DNA of 64,000 nucleotides. Origin: Fragilaria crotonensis (lineage: Eukaryota > Bacillariophyta > Fragilariophyceae > Fragilariales > Fragilariaceae). The stretch lies in NCBI GenBank assembly GCA_022925895.1, contig JAKSYS010000073.1, positions 62,001-126,000 of the forward strand, written 5' to 3'. A program made the position numbers and the translations under genes. The notes beneath the pieces were generated by a model. It worked only from the letters and a program-made list of their open reading frames with translations. It did no database searches and was not told the DNA's origin. Shown in pieces: positions 34,947 through 46,238 of this stretch. Position 1 is the first letter of the stretch; each line of letters begins with the position of its first letter.

Positions 34947-35288
34947 CTAGTTCTTCGATGCCAGGACTAACTCCGCTGTATCCCCCGGCGATAAGTTGAA
35001 GACAGGGCCGCCGGCATATCCCAACTCGCTGAGGTCGGAAATCAATGCCACATACATGGATGGATCTTGCATTTGATCCCAGCCTACGCCAATTTGATCC
35101 TCGCTGGAGGTGTCCACATGAAGAATTTCCGTTATGGTTTCGTCGGGAGGTACTTGCACCTCTACTTGACAGGCGAGTGCGGCACCAGAATCCATCAACC
35201 TTTTCTCGTGAACGAACAGGCCAATGGTAGCCTTTCCTCCGATGTGGGAGGCGTCCTTAATGTTCAGGGTAATGGAATGGATCGTCAT
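34947..35288 (-). CDS. Small hypothetical protein
   Basis: 113 aa starting MTIHSITLNIKDASHIGG and ending DTAELVLASKN. Alternating hydrophobic residues suggest a mostly beta structure; there is no signal peptide, membrane helix, cysteine motif or named domain that I recognise. Even amino-acid use and a clean start/stop favour a real gene. It stands alone between two GTAC-rich gaps. No function proposed. Confidence 0.6.
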   Translation of the reverse strand: MTIHSITLNIKDASHIGGKATIGLFVHEKRLMDSGAALACQVEVQVPPDETITEILHVDTSSEDQIGVGWDQMQDPSMYVALISDLSELGYAGGPVFNLSPGDTAELVLASKN

Positions 35289-35730
35289 GATGAGAGGGAA
35301 CGATGTTGAATTCGTTTTATGACAGGATTCAATCTGTGCACATATGCTACACAGACTTCAGAGATCAGGTCATCCCTGCGAAGTGTGAATCGCGGATTGT
35401 GTCGAAGAGTGCGACACGAACGAACGGGACCGCGGGAGGGCACAGCGGGAGCTACCGGTAGTACTTGTACAAGACCCCAGTACCACAGTAGTACGGTAGT
35501 GCTACTTTAATACAGCCCGATGTACTAGCAGATATTGTATTTCATACAACGATGGGTGTCCATGTCCTACTTACCGTTGCCACAGTCATTCGCTGCTAAG
35601 GCACGCCAGCGCCGTCGTCACTTCTTGGCTGAATTCCAGATGAATCATTCAACAACGCTAGACCAGGTTGAAAACGACGAATGCGGCGATCTAAACTCCA
35701 ACTAGTAGCTTTCATTAAATGCTATTAATA
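35289..35730. other. Intergenic
   Basis: About 440 bases; includes a GTAC-rich patch at 35455-35530. No gene recognised. Confidence 0.45.
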
Positions 35731-38065
35731 CTAGAAATCCAGAACACTGCCAATCATCTTTCCTCCAAGTTCCTGCAACTCTGCTTCAATACGACTTTCC
35801 TCGTCATCCAACATTCCCGAGTACTGAGTCTCATCGTACGCAAAGGGATGCGAGGACAAGTACCGAGTCGTTGGGATCGACGAAAATTGCGAGGTCAAAT
35901 TCATGGGAGGTGGCGCACCACTACGGTGAGGCGACCCACCAAAAAGAGTGGGAGGCTCATCGTGAATGGGTGACAAACCAGGAGGTGGGCGAATCTGGTT
36001 TTGAAAAAGACGACCGTGACGGCGCTGTTCAAGAAGCTTGCCAATCTGAGCCTGCTTTTCGGCGTTAACGCCGTACAGCAGATATTGCGTGTGCGACAAA
36101 CATTCCAAACAATCGATGTCGGGAACGTTGGCTATCAACGTCGCTGCATCGTCGCCAAATATACCCACAGTCGCAAGAAACGCACTCAACTCAAGCTTCT
36201 TCCTCGTTGATTGCGAACCGTCGAGAGAGTAGAACTGAACGGAACTCCCGAAGTATTTATTGGACTCGGAGTTAATCTGCGGTGCAACAACAACAGGTGG
36301 TGCTTGAGAGTGAATGTCGTTGGATTGCTTCCCCGGGATATTTGCCGATAGGAAAGGGTCAGAAGACTGTGCTAGACTGTTGCTGTGGCCGCGACCTCCT
36401 TGCGAAATTATTTTGCCCTTGCCGCTGGTAAGACGGTTGGTAGTGCGTCGAGGGTTATCGAAACGGGTGTCCTTCTCCTTTAAATGCGCAAAACGACCCG
36501 TTGTCGCAGGCTGCTGCTTTCCCACCTGTGTCGAAGGAGGGTGCGCTCCGTTATGAGACCTGAGCTGACCATTGGATGACACAGCCTTCGGGCCCTCCGT
36601 TTGTCTCGACGACGTTGATGAAGCGGGGAGACGAACGTCGACTGTTCCGACCTTTCCCTTGACTCCACCTAGCGCCGCATTGTTACCCTTCAGTTGCTGC
36701 AATCGTTGATTCTTTCCCCTGCTATTTTTGCTGCTGTGGCTACTAGAGCTGCTCGAGTCATTCCAGGTATTCTTCTTGGTTGATTTTCCAGATTCTGGAT
36801 TGGCAGTCGAAATAACTGTTACTGCCGATGGCATGGATACCGCCGATTGCACTGAAATTGAGTCACAAGATCCATCATCCCCAATAGTATCCAGCGTGGA
36901 CGCCGATTGCATCCGCGGTCGCAGCGGTGGAACGTTGTCGGTCGGTGAGTGTGCCTCCGTTTCGATAAAGTGAACCGTCTCCGGATGAGACGCAGCCTCC
37001 TTAATGTGTGTTTCATCCGCTCCTTTAGTTGTTGTCAACTCATGGCTCGACGACGAGTCTTCATCAATGGGTTTGAATTCTGGTTCTGACTTTCGGAATG
37101 TTCTAAGTCGTCCTCCTTTACCTTTCACTCCACCCTTACGCTTCTTCTTCTTTTTCTCCTGCGCCGCCGCCTGTGAGCGCCGGCTATTATGATTATTGTT
37201 TCGACTAGCAGATTTGGGCAAGGCATTTTTGAGCAGAATTCCCAGTAGACAACCAATACCCGCCAACGTCATGAGGGCAATCGTTGTGGTGATGATTCCG
37301 TAATCTTGAATAAAAATCGTCCAACACGATGCGATGGAATGCAACAAAGAAAGTATCGCATCACTTGAAGTAAATAAAGAAAATAGGAGAAAAATCAGCA
37401 AAGATGGGTGAGAAGAGATGTGCAATGGAACCATAGCCAATGCGCATGTCACTGTCAAGGAAACTGATTGCAACGTACCGTAGTTTTCCCAACATAAACC
37501 ACGTGAGTCCGTCGGGATGCACAACAAATGCAACGATAGTGAGGAATGCAAGCCCGGTTAATGCGGGAGGGGGCCATGCGTGGGGGTCGGACACCATCAA
37601 GGCCCATTTGGGGAGTGGATCTACAGTTCCAGTGGCAGTTGTGAGAAGGAGGCGGATACACTGTCCAAGCAATACGGAACGAAACAGGTTTGCGGTTCCG
37701 AACATGGAACGACGGAACCAAAGGAACATGAGAGGAAGAAACCATGTCCAGAGCATGTCCAGCACGGTTACTGGTTCATCGTCATGATCGTCGATATCGT
37801 CAGCATCAGCCTCAGCATCAGCATCAGCATCATCACCGTCTTCGTTCCGGTCATACAAAGATTTCTCTACTGCAATCTTATCGTCCGCGCCATAAATCAT
37901 ATCTGCCTGGGATGACACATTTTTGTTTGAGTTTCCCAAAGCGTTTCTGTTGGTCGAATCCAGAATAACTTCACAACCAGCGGTAGCACCATTAGCAGTA
38001 CTTGTAACTGTCAATACCTCTGTCGACAACACAGCTGCTTCCGAAGGAGCGCTGTCTACAGACAT
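35731..38065 (-). CDS. Hypothetical membrane protein with long disordered basic region
   Basis: Two exons (38065-37479 and 37363-35731) with a 115-nt GT-AG intron (GTACGT...TTCAAG) give 739 aa. The N-terminus is acidic (DADAEADADDIDDHDDE). Several membrane helices follow (MLWTWFLPLMFLWF, LTGLAFLTIVAFVVHP, IITTTIALMTLAGIGCLLGI). Next comes a lysine block (EKKKKKRKGGVKGKGG) and a long Ser/Lys/Gly-rich linker. Near the C-terminus LSAFLATVGIFGDDAATLIA and the next 30 residues look like a small helical (SAM-like) domain. The helices and the post-membrane lysine block suggest an ER or other endomembrane protein with a cytosolic tail. I do not recognise the family. Confidence 0.75.
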
Positions 38066-39430
38066 TCTTCTCTAATATCGTGTGTTTATGACTCGTCAAG
38101 GATAGGGCAAGCGACACGAGAAAGGGTCTGGTACCGTCCAATCGATGATGATGGTAACACCCTGATCTTCCCTGGACTTGCGTTGAGCTTAGGGACGAAA
38201 TGCTTTGTTTCTGTTATATATGTGTATTGTAAGTTCACGTATGTGTGGTCACAGGCGGCAGACTGCACAAATACACCCGGCATGCTGCAGCTATTTGCAC
38301 TCAACTCCTCGAAGGCAAACACGCAGACTCTAAGTACCGGTACGGTACCCAGTAGGGGTGCCATGAACCATGAACTATGCAGATGACCTACCGCTATTAC
38401 TAAGATTACATGTAGCATGTACTGTACCATCAGCGCCGTATGATACTCGTTACTCGTTGTTCGAAGAAACAAGTTCTGAGATGTGAAATGAAGTTCGACG
38501 ACGAGCGTAGAATTCTGGACGACAGATAGCGTCAGAAATCAGAAATCAGTACTCCAGTATACAGTACTTCGGTACTATCGTATGTCGAGTGTACTGGAGT
38601 ACTACAGTACAGTATAGTGCTCCGATTATAATGATTGTATGGTACAAGTACCTTGTACCTTGTAGCAGATGTAGTATGTATTATCATACGACAGTTGCTG
38701 ATTCATGGGAGTACACGGTTCTGTACTACTGGTATACTTGCTGTACTGGCAGACTGGATGGGATTAGAGATTACCGTAGAGGCTTCATAAAATCCCAGAT
38801 TGCCTTCGGAACATTTGGAACGTGTGCAACAAAGACGGGAATTTCAAACCCAGCCCACCCAAACCCACGGCCCACCCAAACCCATTGGGTTAAGGGTGGG
38901 TTTTGGGTGAGCTCAGGATTTCATGGGTGGGTCTGGGTGGGCCGGCAAATCATAGCAAAAAATGACAGTAGATGTTTGCTACCGGTAGTAGTAGAACCAT
39001 CTACTCCAGTACTAACTACTGGGTTTGGGTGGGTTTGGGTAGGTCTTGGTAGATCGTATGGGTTCTGGGTGGGTTTGGGCTGGTACTTCCGTGAGCGTAG
39101 CTTTACGTGGGTACCCATGGGTTTGATATTTTCAGAAATTCCCGTCTCTGGTGTGCAATTTTCGAATTTCTACTGTACTGCACAGCGGGTAAGTACTGGA
39201 GTAAGAGAATACTACGTACTGTACAGTGATACGAAAGTTGTGATCCGAGTCCCGAGTCATGAATCGTGATCAGAAAACAATCCTGAATCATGAATCCTGG
39301 CAGACTCTTGACAACTGCCTGTTCTACTTTCGACGATGGCAACTGTGATAACACAAGCCAACGTTCGCCACAAGGTAGTGGGGTTTAACTATCCAGTTGC
39401 AACGTACAGCAAACATAAAAGCTTCCCGAA
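38066..39430. other. Intergenic with G/C-run block
   Basis: About 1.4 kb. An ORF-sized open stretch at 38472-38086 on the minus strand lies directly in front of the membrane-protein start and is regarded as promoter/UTR. GTAC words are dense at 38540-38770. A CCCACCC/GGGTTTGGG block lies at 38846-39085. The right end is the phytol-kinase-like gene's upstream region. Confidence 0.5.
38846..39085. repeat. G-run/C-run block, quadruplex- and hairpin-prone
   Basis: CCCACCCAAACCCA runs (38851-38884) are followed at once by TTGGGTTAAGGGTGGG (38884-38902), so they can fold back. Two further GGGTTTGGGTGGG tracts lie at 39019-39038 and 39059-39080. Four or more G-triplets occur within 25 bases, the classical requirement for a G-quadruplex. 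Confidence 0.8.
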
Positions 39431-40352
39431 ATGCCACACAGTGATCAAACCTACCACCTGCGAGATTTGATCCGCAATGAAGCCATGTCTGCACTTGCCA
39501 ACAACGCTTATAGCGTCCTCCTTACCGTCTTGTATGTCAAGGTGGGCTTGGAGATCGCCAGTTATTGTTGTTGGGTTCGAAAACGTCATCAGCAGCAATA
39601 TCAAGTTGCGCAAACGCCACGCATTCTAGTCCATCTTTGTCTTTCTAGCACTGTCCTGTTTTGGCCGCTCTATGATCCTACCGATTGGTCATGGAGGCTC
39701 AATGCCTTGGTCCCATCGGCAGTGGCAACACGATTGGTTTACAAGGTGAGTTGGAAAACACTAGTTATGATCTCGAGAATGAGCTTGCCGTATTTGTACT
39801 TTGCGTAATCAGCGCGACCCATCATTCGATCTGGCTGCTCTCACGGATTACAAATGAAACCCGAACCCACAATTCCAGGGCATCGTATTAAGGGACTCCG
39901 AAGACGAGGACGTGCACATTATGAGTCGCTCCGGTTCTCCTGGCGAACTTATGTACGGGCCACTGCAACTCAATCTCCTCCTCGTTTACCTCGGACTCTG
40001 CCATTTTATGGACTCGGAATCTGCCATTGTCATGGCAGCCGTCGGATTTGGCGACTCGATTGCGCCCTGGATTGGATCCAGATTCGGACGTCACATTTAC
40101 CGAATGCCCTGGTTCGGACCGTCCAAGACTATGGAAGGTAGTCTTTGTGGAGTCTTTTTAGGAACAGTCATGGGTTGCTATCTAAACCTATGGTCCCTGG
40201 GCATACCGCTGCTTCCTCTGCGAATCCTTTTGGCCTACGCGGGCATTGCTGCAGTCGCAGAAGCGACGGCTCCAAGTGGGATGGACAATATTGTGGTGCC
40301 CCTGGTTCTTGTTCTGTCCATGGAACGTGTCTCCAACATATTACCCGACTGA
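39431..40352 (+). CDS. Phytol/dolichol kinase-like CTP transferase family protein
   Basis: Exon 1 39431-39745 and exon 2 39879-40352, separated by a 133-nt intron (GTGAGT...TTCCAG), give 262 aa. The second half contains the family core GFGDSIAPWIGSRFGRHIY, then PSKTMEGSLCGVF, and later AVAEATAPSGMDNIVVPL, the same order of motifs as in phytol, farnesol and dolichol kinases, which use CTP to phosphorylate isoprenoid alcohols. Several membrane helices are present. The first ATG is followed by a hydrophilic stretch rather than a clear signal peptide, so location (ER or plastid envelope) is open. Confidence 0.82.
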
Positions 40353-41502
40353 CAACCAGTGAGGCAGGATTACGGGTCCAATTGGTGCTTTTGCATTCAT
40401 GCGGGTCTATTCGTCAAAATGCTTTTACCTCCAGGATAAGTCCAAGGACCTGATGTACTGGCTAGAATATACTAATCGGAAAGTTTGATTCACTGCTTTC
40501 TAAATTGCTTGTCATCAATTTGTTTCCGACCTAACTTGAACAGTACACCTACCAGTAGGCAGTAGGTCCTGAGAGTTGGCTGTGCAGAACAGTACCTGGT
40601 ACCATAGCAATGCAGGAAACGACTTAATACAACGTTGGGGCCCTTCTTTAGCCTGCTAAGGTTAAACCATGTTGACATTTTAGGCCTGCAAATTTTGGCG
40701 GACTCGTTGTATTGGCTCAATGCCATGTGGTGTGTGTAGAGGAGAATTAATCTCACCATGTGTGTTGCCACTTTTTTTATCCATGGGCAGTCGGTAACTT
40801 GACCTATGTAGGATTCGTGATATTTATGTGTGTGTTAATCTATTTTCGAAAACCTGCACAAGTACTACTCATCAGTACTGAAGTACCAAAATGATCATAT
40901 CCCGGTTTGGGTTTTGGCGCTTCACTGGAATTTTTCGCCAACCTCGACAGAATTCTCGAACGTAAAATGGGCGGAGACCTACTCTTGGCAAAATGGTGGT
41001 TATTTAAGGAAATACCTGTTATATGCTTATGTAGGTTATATGAAATTGTTTTTCCATTCAAACCTAGATGAATAATGGCACATGCAAATTTGATAAGAAT
41101 ATGATCCTTAAGTAACTCTGAATGATACCTTCAGGTACGTATACCAAAATCGTCGGTTGGAATGAAAGTCTTTGAAATCACAGAAATTGCGGCCCAGTGC
41201 TTGGCTGCATAGTGCAGACAGATGTTATTTCGTGTGTATAGACTACGTTCTATGCCATACGCATCGAATCCGCTTCCTTCCAAAACTCGAAGCTGGGGTA
41301 CAAGTACTACCGTCGATGAGCCACCTGTTGTTCTCGTTGATTCATTTCTCAAGCCTTTGCCTTCGCATTCGAGATTAAGTGATATAGAGCAAGACAAGTG
41401 AACAGCAGTGCGCAAGTACGATTGAGTGAAACCTGACGCTTCCCGCTTCTCAAGTCTTAGGGCCACTGCATCTTCACTTCACAGTTCGTTAACTTACGCA
41501 GT
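40353..41502. other. Intergenic, nothing recognised
   Basis: About 1.15 kb between the kinase-like gene and the DUF6824 gene. A minus-strand open stretch at 41466-41131 (111 codons) has no family resemblance and lies in the likely promoter of the next gene. Confidence 0.45.
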
Positions 41503-43137
41503 ATGGTGGCAGGGCGTCCTCCCCCCTCTTTCTGCAATGGTCCCATGCCCTATGATTGCGGCTCCAATGGGAAGCCTGGGAAGCCAGCTAAGCATGAAGG
41601 TTATTTCCCAGCATTCGTTAATAATTTGGTGTCACCGTTCATGAGTTGTTGGCAACCCCCTATCAACAGTTGCGTCTCCCCTCGCCGGCCAAGTGGAGGC
41701 CCTGTTCCCGTGGTATCGCCACAACAATCCAAGTCAATGCCAGTGACAGACATTCGCGAACCTCACTCCAACGACGTTCTGTGTGGCCGAGGAGGATCTT
41801 CAAACCGTCATGTAGGCAATCTCAACTTTCGATCGCTGGTTGCTGCTAACAAGGATATGTATGTCACGTTGACGAAGAAGCAGAAAATGACTGTTGCTCG
41901 GAAAATTGTTGATGCCATTCACAACCAATCGCCTCAAGGCCGCTTCCTGCAAAAAGACTCGGTTACTGGTTTGTGGTTTGATATTGGTTTGCCTCGTAGT
42001 TTAGAAAAAACCTCACAAGCACTGAGAGAGAAAACAGGTATGACTCTGGAGTCTCCCGCCAGCCCTGGGGGAAGCAGCGTGACGGCGATGACAATGTTAT
42101 CAGAGGAGACGTTCTCGGACCCTGGGGTCCAACCCTCAACCGCTGCCAGCAAGACGCCCCCATCCACCCCAACACCAGTTTCGCCTCCTGGGACTGCATC
42201 ATCATCTCCGGTACCGTCTGCCATGAAGGTGAATCCCAACGAAGTCCCAGAGATCAGCATCCCTGAACATTTGGAAGAGCAGTTCCGGCCGCAAGTGAGG
42301 AGAGTGGCTCACCGACCGCCGCCACCACCACCGCCACCCATCCGTTATGATTACTACCCACCGGCTTACCCACACCATCCTGCATATTCTCATCGTGGAC
42401 CTCCTCCTCCCTCGCAGCCGTACCCACCTCACCATGACTACTACGGCCGCCCGCCTCCTCCACCGCACTACTCTTATCCCCCACACGTTACCATGGACCC
42501 GCGTCACCGGCCTCGTCCATATCCACCATCCACATATTCGTCACCTCATCATGTTCCACCTTCGCCAGATCGTCGCGACTATCATTATCACGATCCCCGG
42601 CAGCAGCAACAACCACCGCCGCCACCATCGAAGCATCCCAGTCCTCCGCAACAGCTCCTACTTCCACCAACCAACTACAGCAATCATGTTGTCGCTGCTG
42701 AGGCGTCGTCAACTCCCGAACGCAAAACAAATGGTTCGAGACAGACGACCGAGGTATCACCTGGTCGGGCCCAAGTCTGGAAAAAGCGCCGTGGCACTGA
42801 CGAAGCAGTACTCCTGTCACGAACTAGCCAGTGGAGCCTCTCGGAGTCTGCGACACCTCCATCGCAACCGCAGCAACAGCAACCACCATCATCACAACAA
42901 CACCCGAGGGATCTTACCTCACCATCTTCGGTCTTGCAGAGCCGATCGAGGCGCGGCATTGCAACGACGGCGAACAGTGTCACGCCGGATTCTAAAAGAC
43001 CGTCGGATGATGGTGCGGCTTCACAGTCGACTGGTTCTTCGGCTTGGTCTAGGAGTGTTAATCGAGGAGATGCGTTGGCAGGGCTTGCTGCCCTGTCCAG
43101 CGCAGCCCTATTGAAGTTAGATGCCGAGGGGAAGTAG
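41503..43137 (+). CDS. DUF6824 domain protein, Pro/Gln/His-rich C-terminus
   Basis: 544 aa. Residues 86-176 form the DUF6824 domain seen in many diatom proteins: NDVLCGRGGSSNRHVGNLNF, then a Lys-rich helix, GRFLQKDSVTGLWFDIG and EKTSQALRE. The remainder is low complexity: Pro/Tyr/His-rich (about 270-400), then Gln/Ser-rich. The domain's function is not established; its multiplication in diatoms and the activation-domain-like tails suggest regulatory proteins, but this is inference. No intron and no frame break. Start taken at the first in-frame Met. Confidence 0.85.
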   Translation: MVAGRPPPSFCNGPMPYDCGSNGKPGKPAKHEGYFPAFVNNLVSPFMSCWQPPINSCVSPRRPSGGPVPVVSPQQSKSMPVTDIREPHSNDVLCGRGGSSNRHVGNLNFRSLVAANKDMYVTLTKKQKMTVARKIVDAIHNQSPQGRFLQKDSVTGLWFDIGLPRSLEKTSQALREKTGMTLESPASPGGSSVTAMTMLSEETFSDPGVQPSTAASKTPPSTPTPVSPPGTASSSPVPSAMKVNPNEVPEISIPEHLEEQFRPQVRRVAHRPPPPPPPPIRYDYYPPAYPHHPAYSHRGPPPPSQPYPPHHDYYGRPPPPPHYSYPPHVTMDPRHRPRPYPPSTYSSPHHVPPSPDRRDYHYHDPRQQQQPPPPPSKHPSPPQQLLLPPTNYSNHVVAAEASSTPERKTNGSRQTTEVSPGRAQVWKKRRGTDEAVLLSRTSQWSLSESATPPSQPQQQQPPSSQQHPRDLTSPSSVLQSRSRRGIATTANSVTPDSKRPSDDGAASQSTGSSAWSRSVNRGDALAGLAALSSAALLKLDAEGK

Positions 43138-43363
43138 AAAAGGGACAATTGAGACACTTGTCCACGGTAAAGGACGAAACATGTATTGTAGCTAAGTTCG
43201 TTGCTGGACTTTGGCAGTTTTTGAGGGGACTCCTCTATCCAGAGATCCGAACGAAGATTGAGATAGACTAGTACAATTTAATTAGTCGCCAGCACCAAGC
43301 TGCCGTCAATCTACGATACTGACCACGGACACAACGCTTTCGAAGTTACAAGCAATACGAACT

Positions 43364-44320
43364 TTATTGATCTCCCCCAGCACTGATTTCCATCGCACGT
43401 AGTCTTCGTTTGACCCCATCGTGCGCCCACAGAATGGCAGCCGCCGCGGAGAGGCCATGCCACGTTGAGTGAAGGTAGGGATAAATGTGAAGTGGATCAG
43501 TGATGACCAGTGTGGCAATTCCGGCAAGACCGATCACAGTTGTGCAGACCCCAGGACGACCACATCGATTCCAAAAACTTAGAATCGATGTGACGGCAAC
43601 GGCATGGTCAATGTAGCAAAGGGCTTCCGCAATACGAAACGAACCAAGTGCCTGAAAGTAGTGAAAGATTGTTGAAACAACTCCCGCTGCCAAAACGAGC
43701 CCACCCAACATTTGATACCCCTGCATTGCATTTGATTTTCTGGAAAATCGTTTCAAGAGATAGAGTCCCGAAGCAAAATAGAATAAGTTTGATGACAAGA
43801 ATACGGTGGCAATCAAACCGTAAGAGGGGTTGCTGAAAAGCTGGTCCATCTTGGTGAGAGGCCACCAATGTGGCATGGATGGCAGAACCTTGAGCACCAG
43901 CGATGAGTAGACTGGGACAAACGCCAGGCCCATGGGAAGCGCCCACCACCATCGTTTCAGAAACGAGGCGCTTCCCTTGGCAACTGCGACGCAAAAGTTA
44001 GATAAAGCACTGCGACCACTCAGAAGAAGAAAATGAGAATTGTAATCTCTCAGGGCTGGTAACGAAATGTCCGTTAACTTCAGCGACGCCACGGCACTCG
44101 AAGCATCCGATGGTGGAAATAACGGGGTCTCCAATTGGCTTGATATTATTTGTTGTGAATCGTCGAGGAAGATATTGGAGAAACTCGTTTTGGGAAACGT
44201 TCGTGACTGTCGCATCGTGGATGGCGAAAGGTGCAGAGCTTCTGCAAATGACCAATCCACGAAAAGGCTCAAGAGAACCGCAAACAGCCGCCATATCATG
44301 CTGGTGCCAGACGAAGTCAT
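43364..44320 (-). CDS. Multi-pass membrane protein with CREST-like motif set
   Basis: From the Met at 44320 the protein has 318 aa; an in-frame Met at 44398 adds 26 residues. Residues 8-28 form a signal peptide (MIWRLFAVLLSLFVDWSFAE). About six membrane helices follow from residue 125. The C-terminal third holds S216-x3-H220 (STIFH), D238-H239 (YIDHAV) and H284-x3-H288 (HSTWH), the residues and order that define the CREST hydrolase superfamily (alkaline ceramidases, Per1, PAQR). The distance from D238 to the HxxxH pair is only about 46 residues, shorter than in known members, so membership is a hypothesis. No ASAF-type plastid motif. Confidence 0.7.
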   Translation of the reverse strand: MTSSGTSMIWRLFAVLLSLFVDWSFAEALHLSPSTMRQSRTFPKTSFSNIFLDDSQQIISSQLETPLFPPSDASSAVASLKLTDISLPALRDYNSHFLLLSGRSALSNFCVAVAKGSASFLKRWWWALPMGLAFVPVYSSLVLKVLPSMPHWWPLTKMDQLFSNPSYGLIATVFLSSNLFYFASGLYLLKRFSRKSNAMQGYQMLGGLVLAAGVVSTIFHYFQALGSFRIAEALCYIDHAVAVTSILSFWNRCGRPGVCTTVIGLAGIATLVITDPLHIYPYLHSTWHGLSAAAAILWAHDGVKRRLRAMEISAGGDQ

Positions 44321-45123
44321 CTGTTGTATTGGTTGGCTGCGATTATAGATGGAAGGTGGAAGGACTTGAACCGCAAGTGAGGTTAGTTTTCGAGACAAAG
44401 CAGTTGTCCACTTCTTGAAGGTGCACGAGTGAGAACCTAAAAATGTGAGCCTTCAAAAGCGTTCTCCGTTCAAATTCTACTTCAGAGTAGGGTGAGTGAC
44501 ATACGTGCGAAAAGCATAAACTGGTCACCGTCGTATGTCGGATACCCTTCACAGAGAAATTTCCACTATGTACCACCTACTGGAGTACGCGTTGAGCGTA
44601 GTAATACAGTACTAAAGTATTGCTGGAGGGCGCGCCGGCGAGCCTGCCAGAACGCAATCGGCGAAAATTTCTGTTCCATTGGAAGGCGATGATAGAGGCG
44701 ATACGAGCCCATTCGAGGTGACGCAGAAGTAACAGAAACCAACTTGAAGATGACGTAAGCTAGGAAACATGGCGTCATCTTAGGAACGTGCAAGGTGAAC
44801 CGTGAACCGTATGATGCAGTACTGTACCGGAGGCAACTCAGGGAACCAGAAATGATTCAAGTGCCTCCACGTGTAAGTAGATCCGTGAGGTTATGAAATT
44901 CCGAAGTTGAAGAATCTTGAGTCCGAGGATGTGGGATGTGAGATGTGTGAGTGGGAGAGACTATGAACAATTACTATATGTAAAGAGTAGGGACATCCCC
45001 GCTGGTTGTCACAGCTGCCATCACATCCACTTCATCCAGGATAGTGCCAGTGTTGCTCGTCCAACGAGTCGATCTTTCATTCTACCAGGTACTCACAATT
45101 CTTCGCGATCAAGTACAGATTGA
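44321..45123. other. Divergent promoter region
   Basis: About 0.8 kb between two divergently transcribed genes (CREST-like and GNAT). No coding sequence or repeat of note. Confidence 0.5.
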
Positions 45124-46074
45124 ATGCGGTGTCACGTCCAATTCTTGCTACTCGTGGGTGTTGTCGCAACACGGATTTGTCAAACATCAGCCCTGGTTGT
45201 CGTCTCGACGCCCGGAAGCATGTTTCGAGACCACGGCGTGTCTGTGAGGGATGAACAGGACATTCCACTTAGTAGCCACGGCATCGCCACCAGTGTCCGT
45301 CCTATTGCAGTCCGAATACGCGCTACCCGAGAGGAGGACATCGGGCCAATCAGTGACCTTTTGGCGACGACAACCACGACGTCTGAAACGGAGCGTAGGA
45401 ATGGGATTTTCAACTTCGGGGTATCGATGGTCGCTCAAATGAAGCGTTCGACATCCTTCCAATCTCTTCTGCTTCATCGATTCCAAGCGATTGAAGAAGG
45501 AAAGAAGGCATTATCAAAAGTTGCAAAGCAATGTATCGACGCACAAGTATCGGATGCCGATCGGCTGAGATTGATTTGGAACCACGATGCGTTTCGAAGC
45601 AAATTGCAAAAGGCTGCTACGATGTCCAACGAGCCCCACATGTGGAAGGAACACAATTTTTCTTTGTGTCCGCAAGGCGCGTCGCAATTGCAACATATCA
45701 TGCTAACTGCCGAAGATACTTTGTCTGGAACCATTGTCGGGTTCTGCGAAGTGGCCATGATGTCATCTCCAGACCATCACGACACGCCCAATCCCCTTAA
45801 GTCAGCAATGGGCATCCCGACCATTGCCAACTTGGCCACTTCTCCCCAACACCGCCGGCGTGGTATCGCAAGCAGCCTACTGGCATCTGCCACACGCTAC
45901 GTCCAGCGGAATTGGGAGACTTCGTCCAACGAGGTCGCCCTCTACGTGTCGAAGGACAATGATCGTGCGGTCTCGCTCTATAAGAAGTATGGGTTCCAAG
46001 AACGGCAAAGTTCTGTGGACGACGACAAGCTGTACATGATCGTGAGCGCTGGTAGTGGTAAATCGCGTCGATGA
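45124..46074 (+). CDS. GNAT-family N-acetyltransferase
   Basis: 316 aa with an N-terminal signal-peptide-like stretch (FLLLVGVVATRICQTSALVV). The acetyl-CoA binding motif A is at about residues 232-256: IANLATSPQHRRRGIASSLL, containing the R-x-x-G-x-A phosphate-binding loop. The segment VALYVSKDNDRAVSLYKKYG followed by F is the usual motif B end. A long insertion (residues 90-200) lies between the first strand and the core. Start with a signal sequence suggests secretion or plastid entry, as for plastid GNAT enzymes. The acetyl acceptor is unknown. Confidence 0.85.
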   Translation: MRCHVQFLLLVGVVATRICQTSALVVVSTPGSMFRDHGVSVRDEQDIPLSSHGIATSVRPIAVRIRATREEDIGPISDLLATTTTTSETERRNGIFNFGVSMVAQMKRSTSFQSLLLHRFQAIEEGKKALSKVAKQCIDAQVSDADRLRLIWNHDAFRSKLQKAATMSNEPHMWKEHNFSLCPQGASQLQHIMLTAEDTLSGTIVGFCEVAMMSSPDHHDTPNPLKSAMGIPTIANLATSPQHRRRGIASSLLASATRYVQRNWETSSNEVALYVSKDNDRAVSLYKKYGFQERQSSVDDDKLYMIVSAGSGKSRR

Positions 46075-46238
46075 TTAAGTTACCAAGTTGCTAATACTCC
46101 AGTACTCTAGACCGCAGAACACTCGTATCTCACTTGCTTTATCAAGTCACGTTACCAACGCAGCCTCCAAAACGATCCACTATGCCACTATCGGCCACCT
46201 GCAATACCCACGTTGAACAGCCATTTGTCCAACGCACT

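Noticed and set aside
38086-38472. 128-codon minus-strand ORF
   Set aside because: Lies directly upstream of the membrane-protein start, ends before it in another frame and matches nothing.
38589-39269. 226-codon ORF in front of the phytol-kinase-like gene
   Set aside because: It runs through the GGGTTTGGG repeats and GTAC words, giving a Trp/Val/Gly-rich peptide typical of repeat translation.
41131-41466. 111-codon minus-strand ORF
   Set aside because: In the presumed promoter of the DUF6824 gene; no recognisable protein feature.
44345-44395. Minus-strand GGTTCAAGTCC, resembling a B box
   Set aside because: T-stem does not pair and no A box lies at the right distance.
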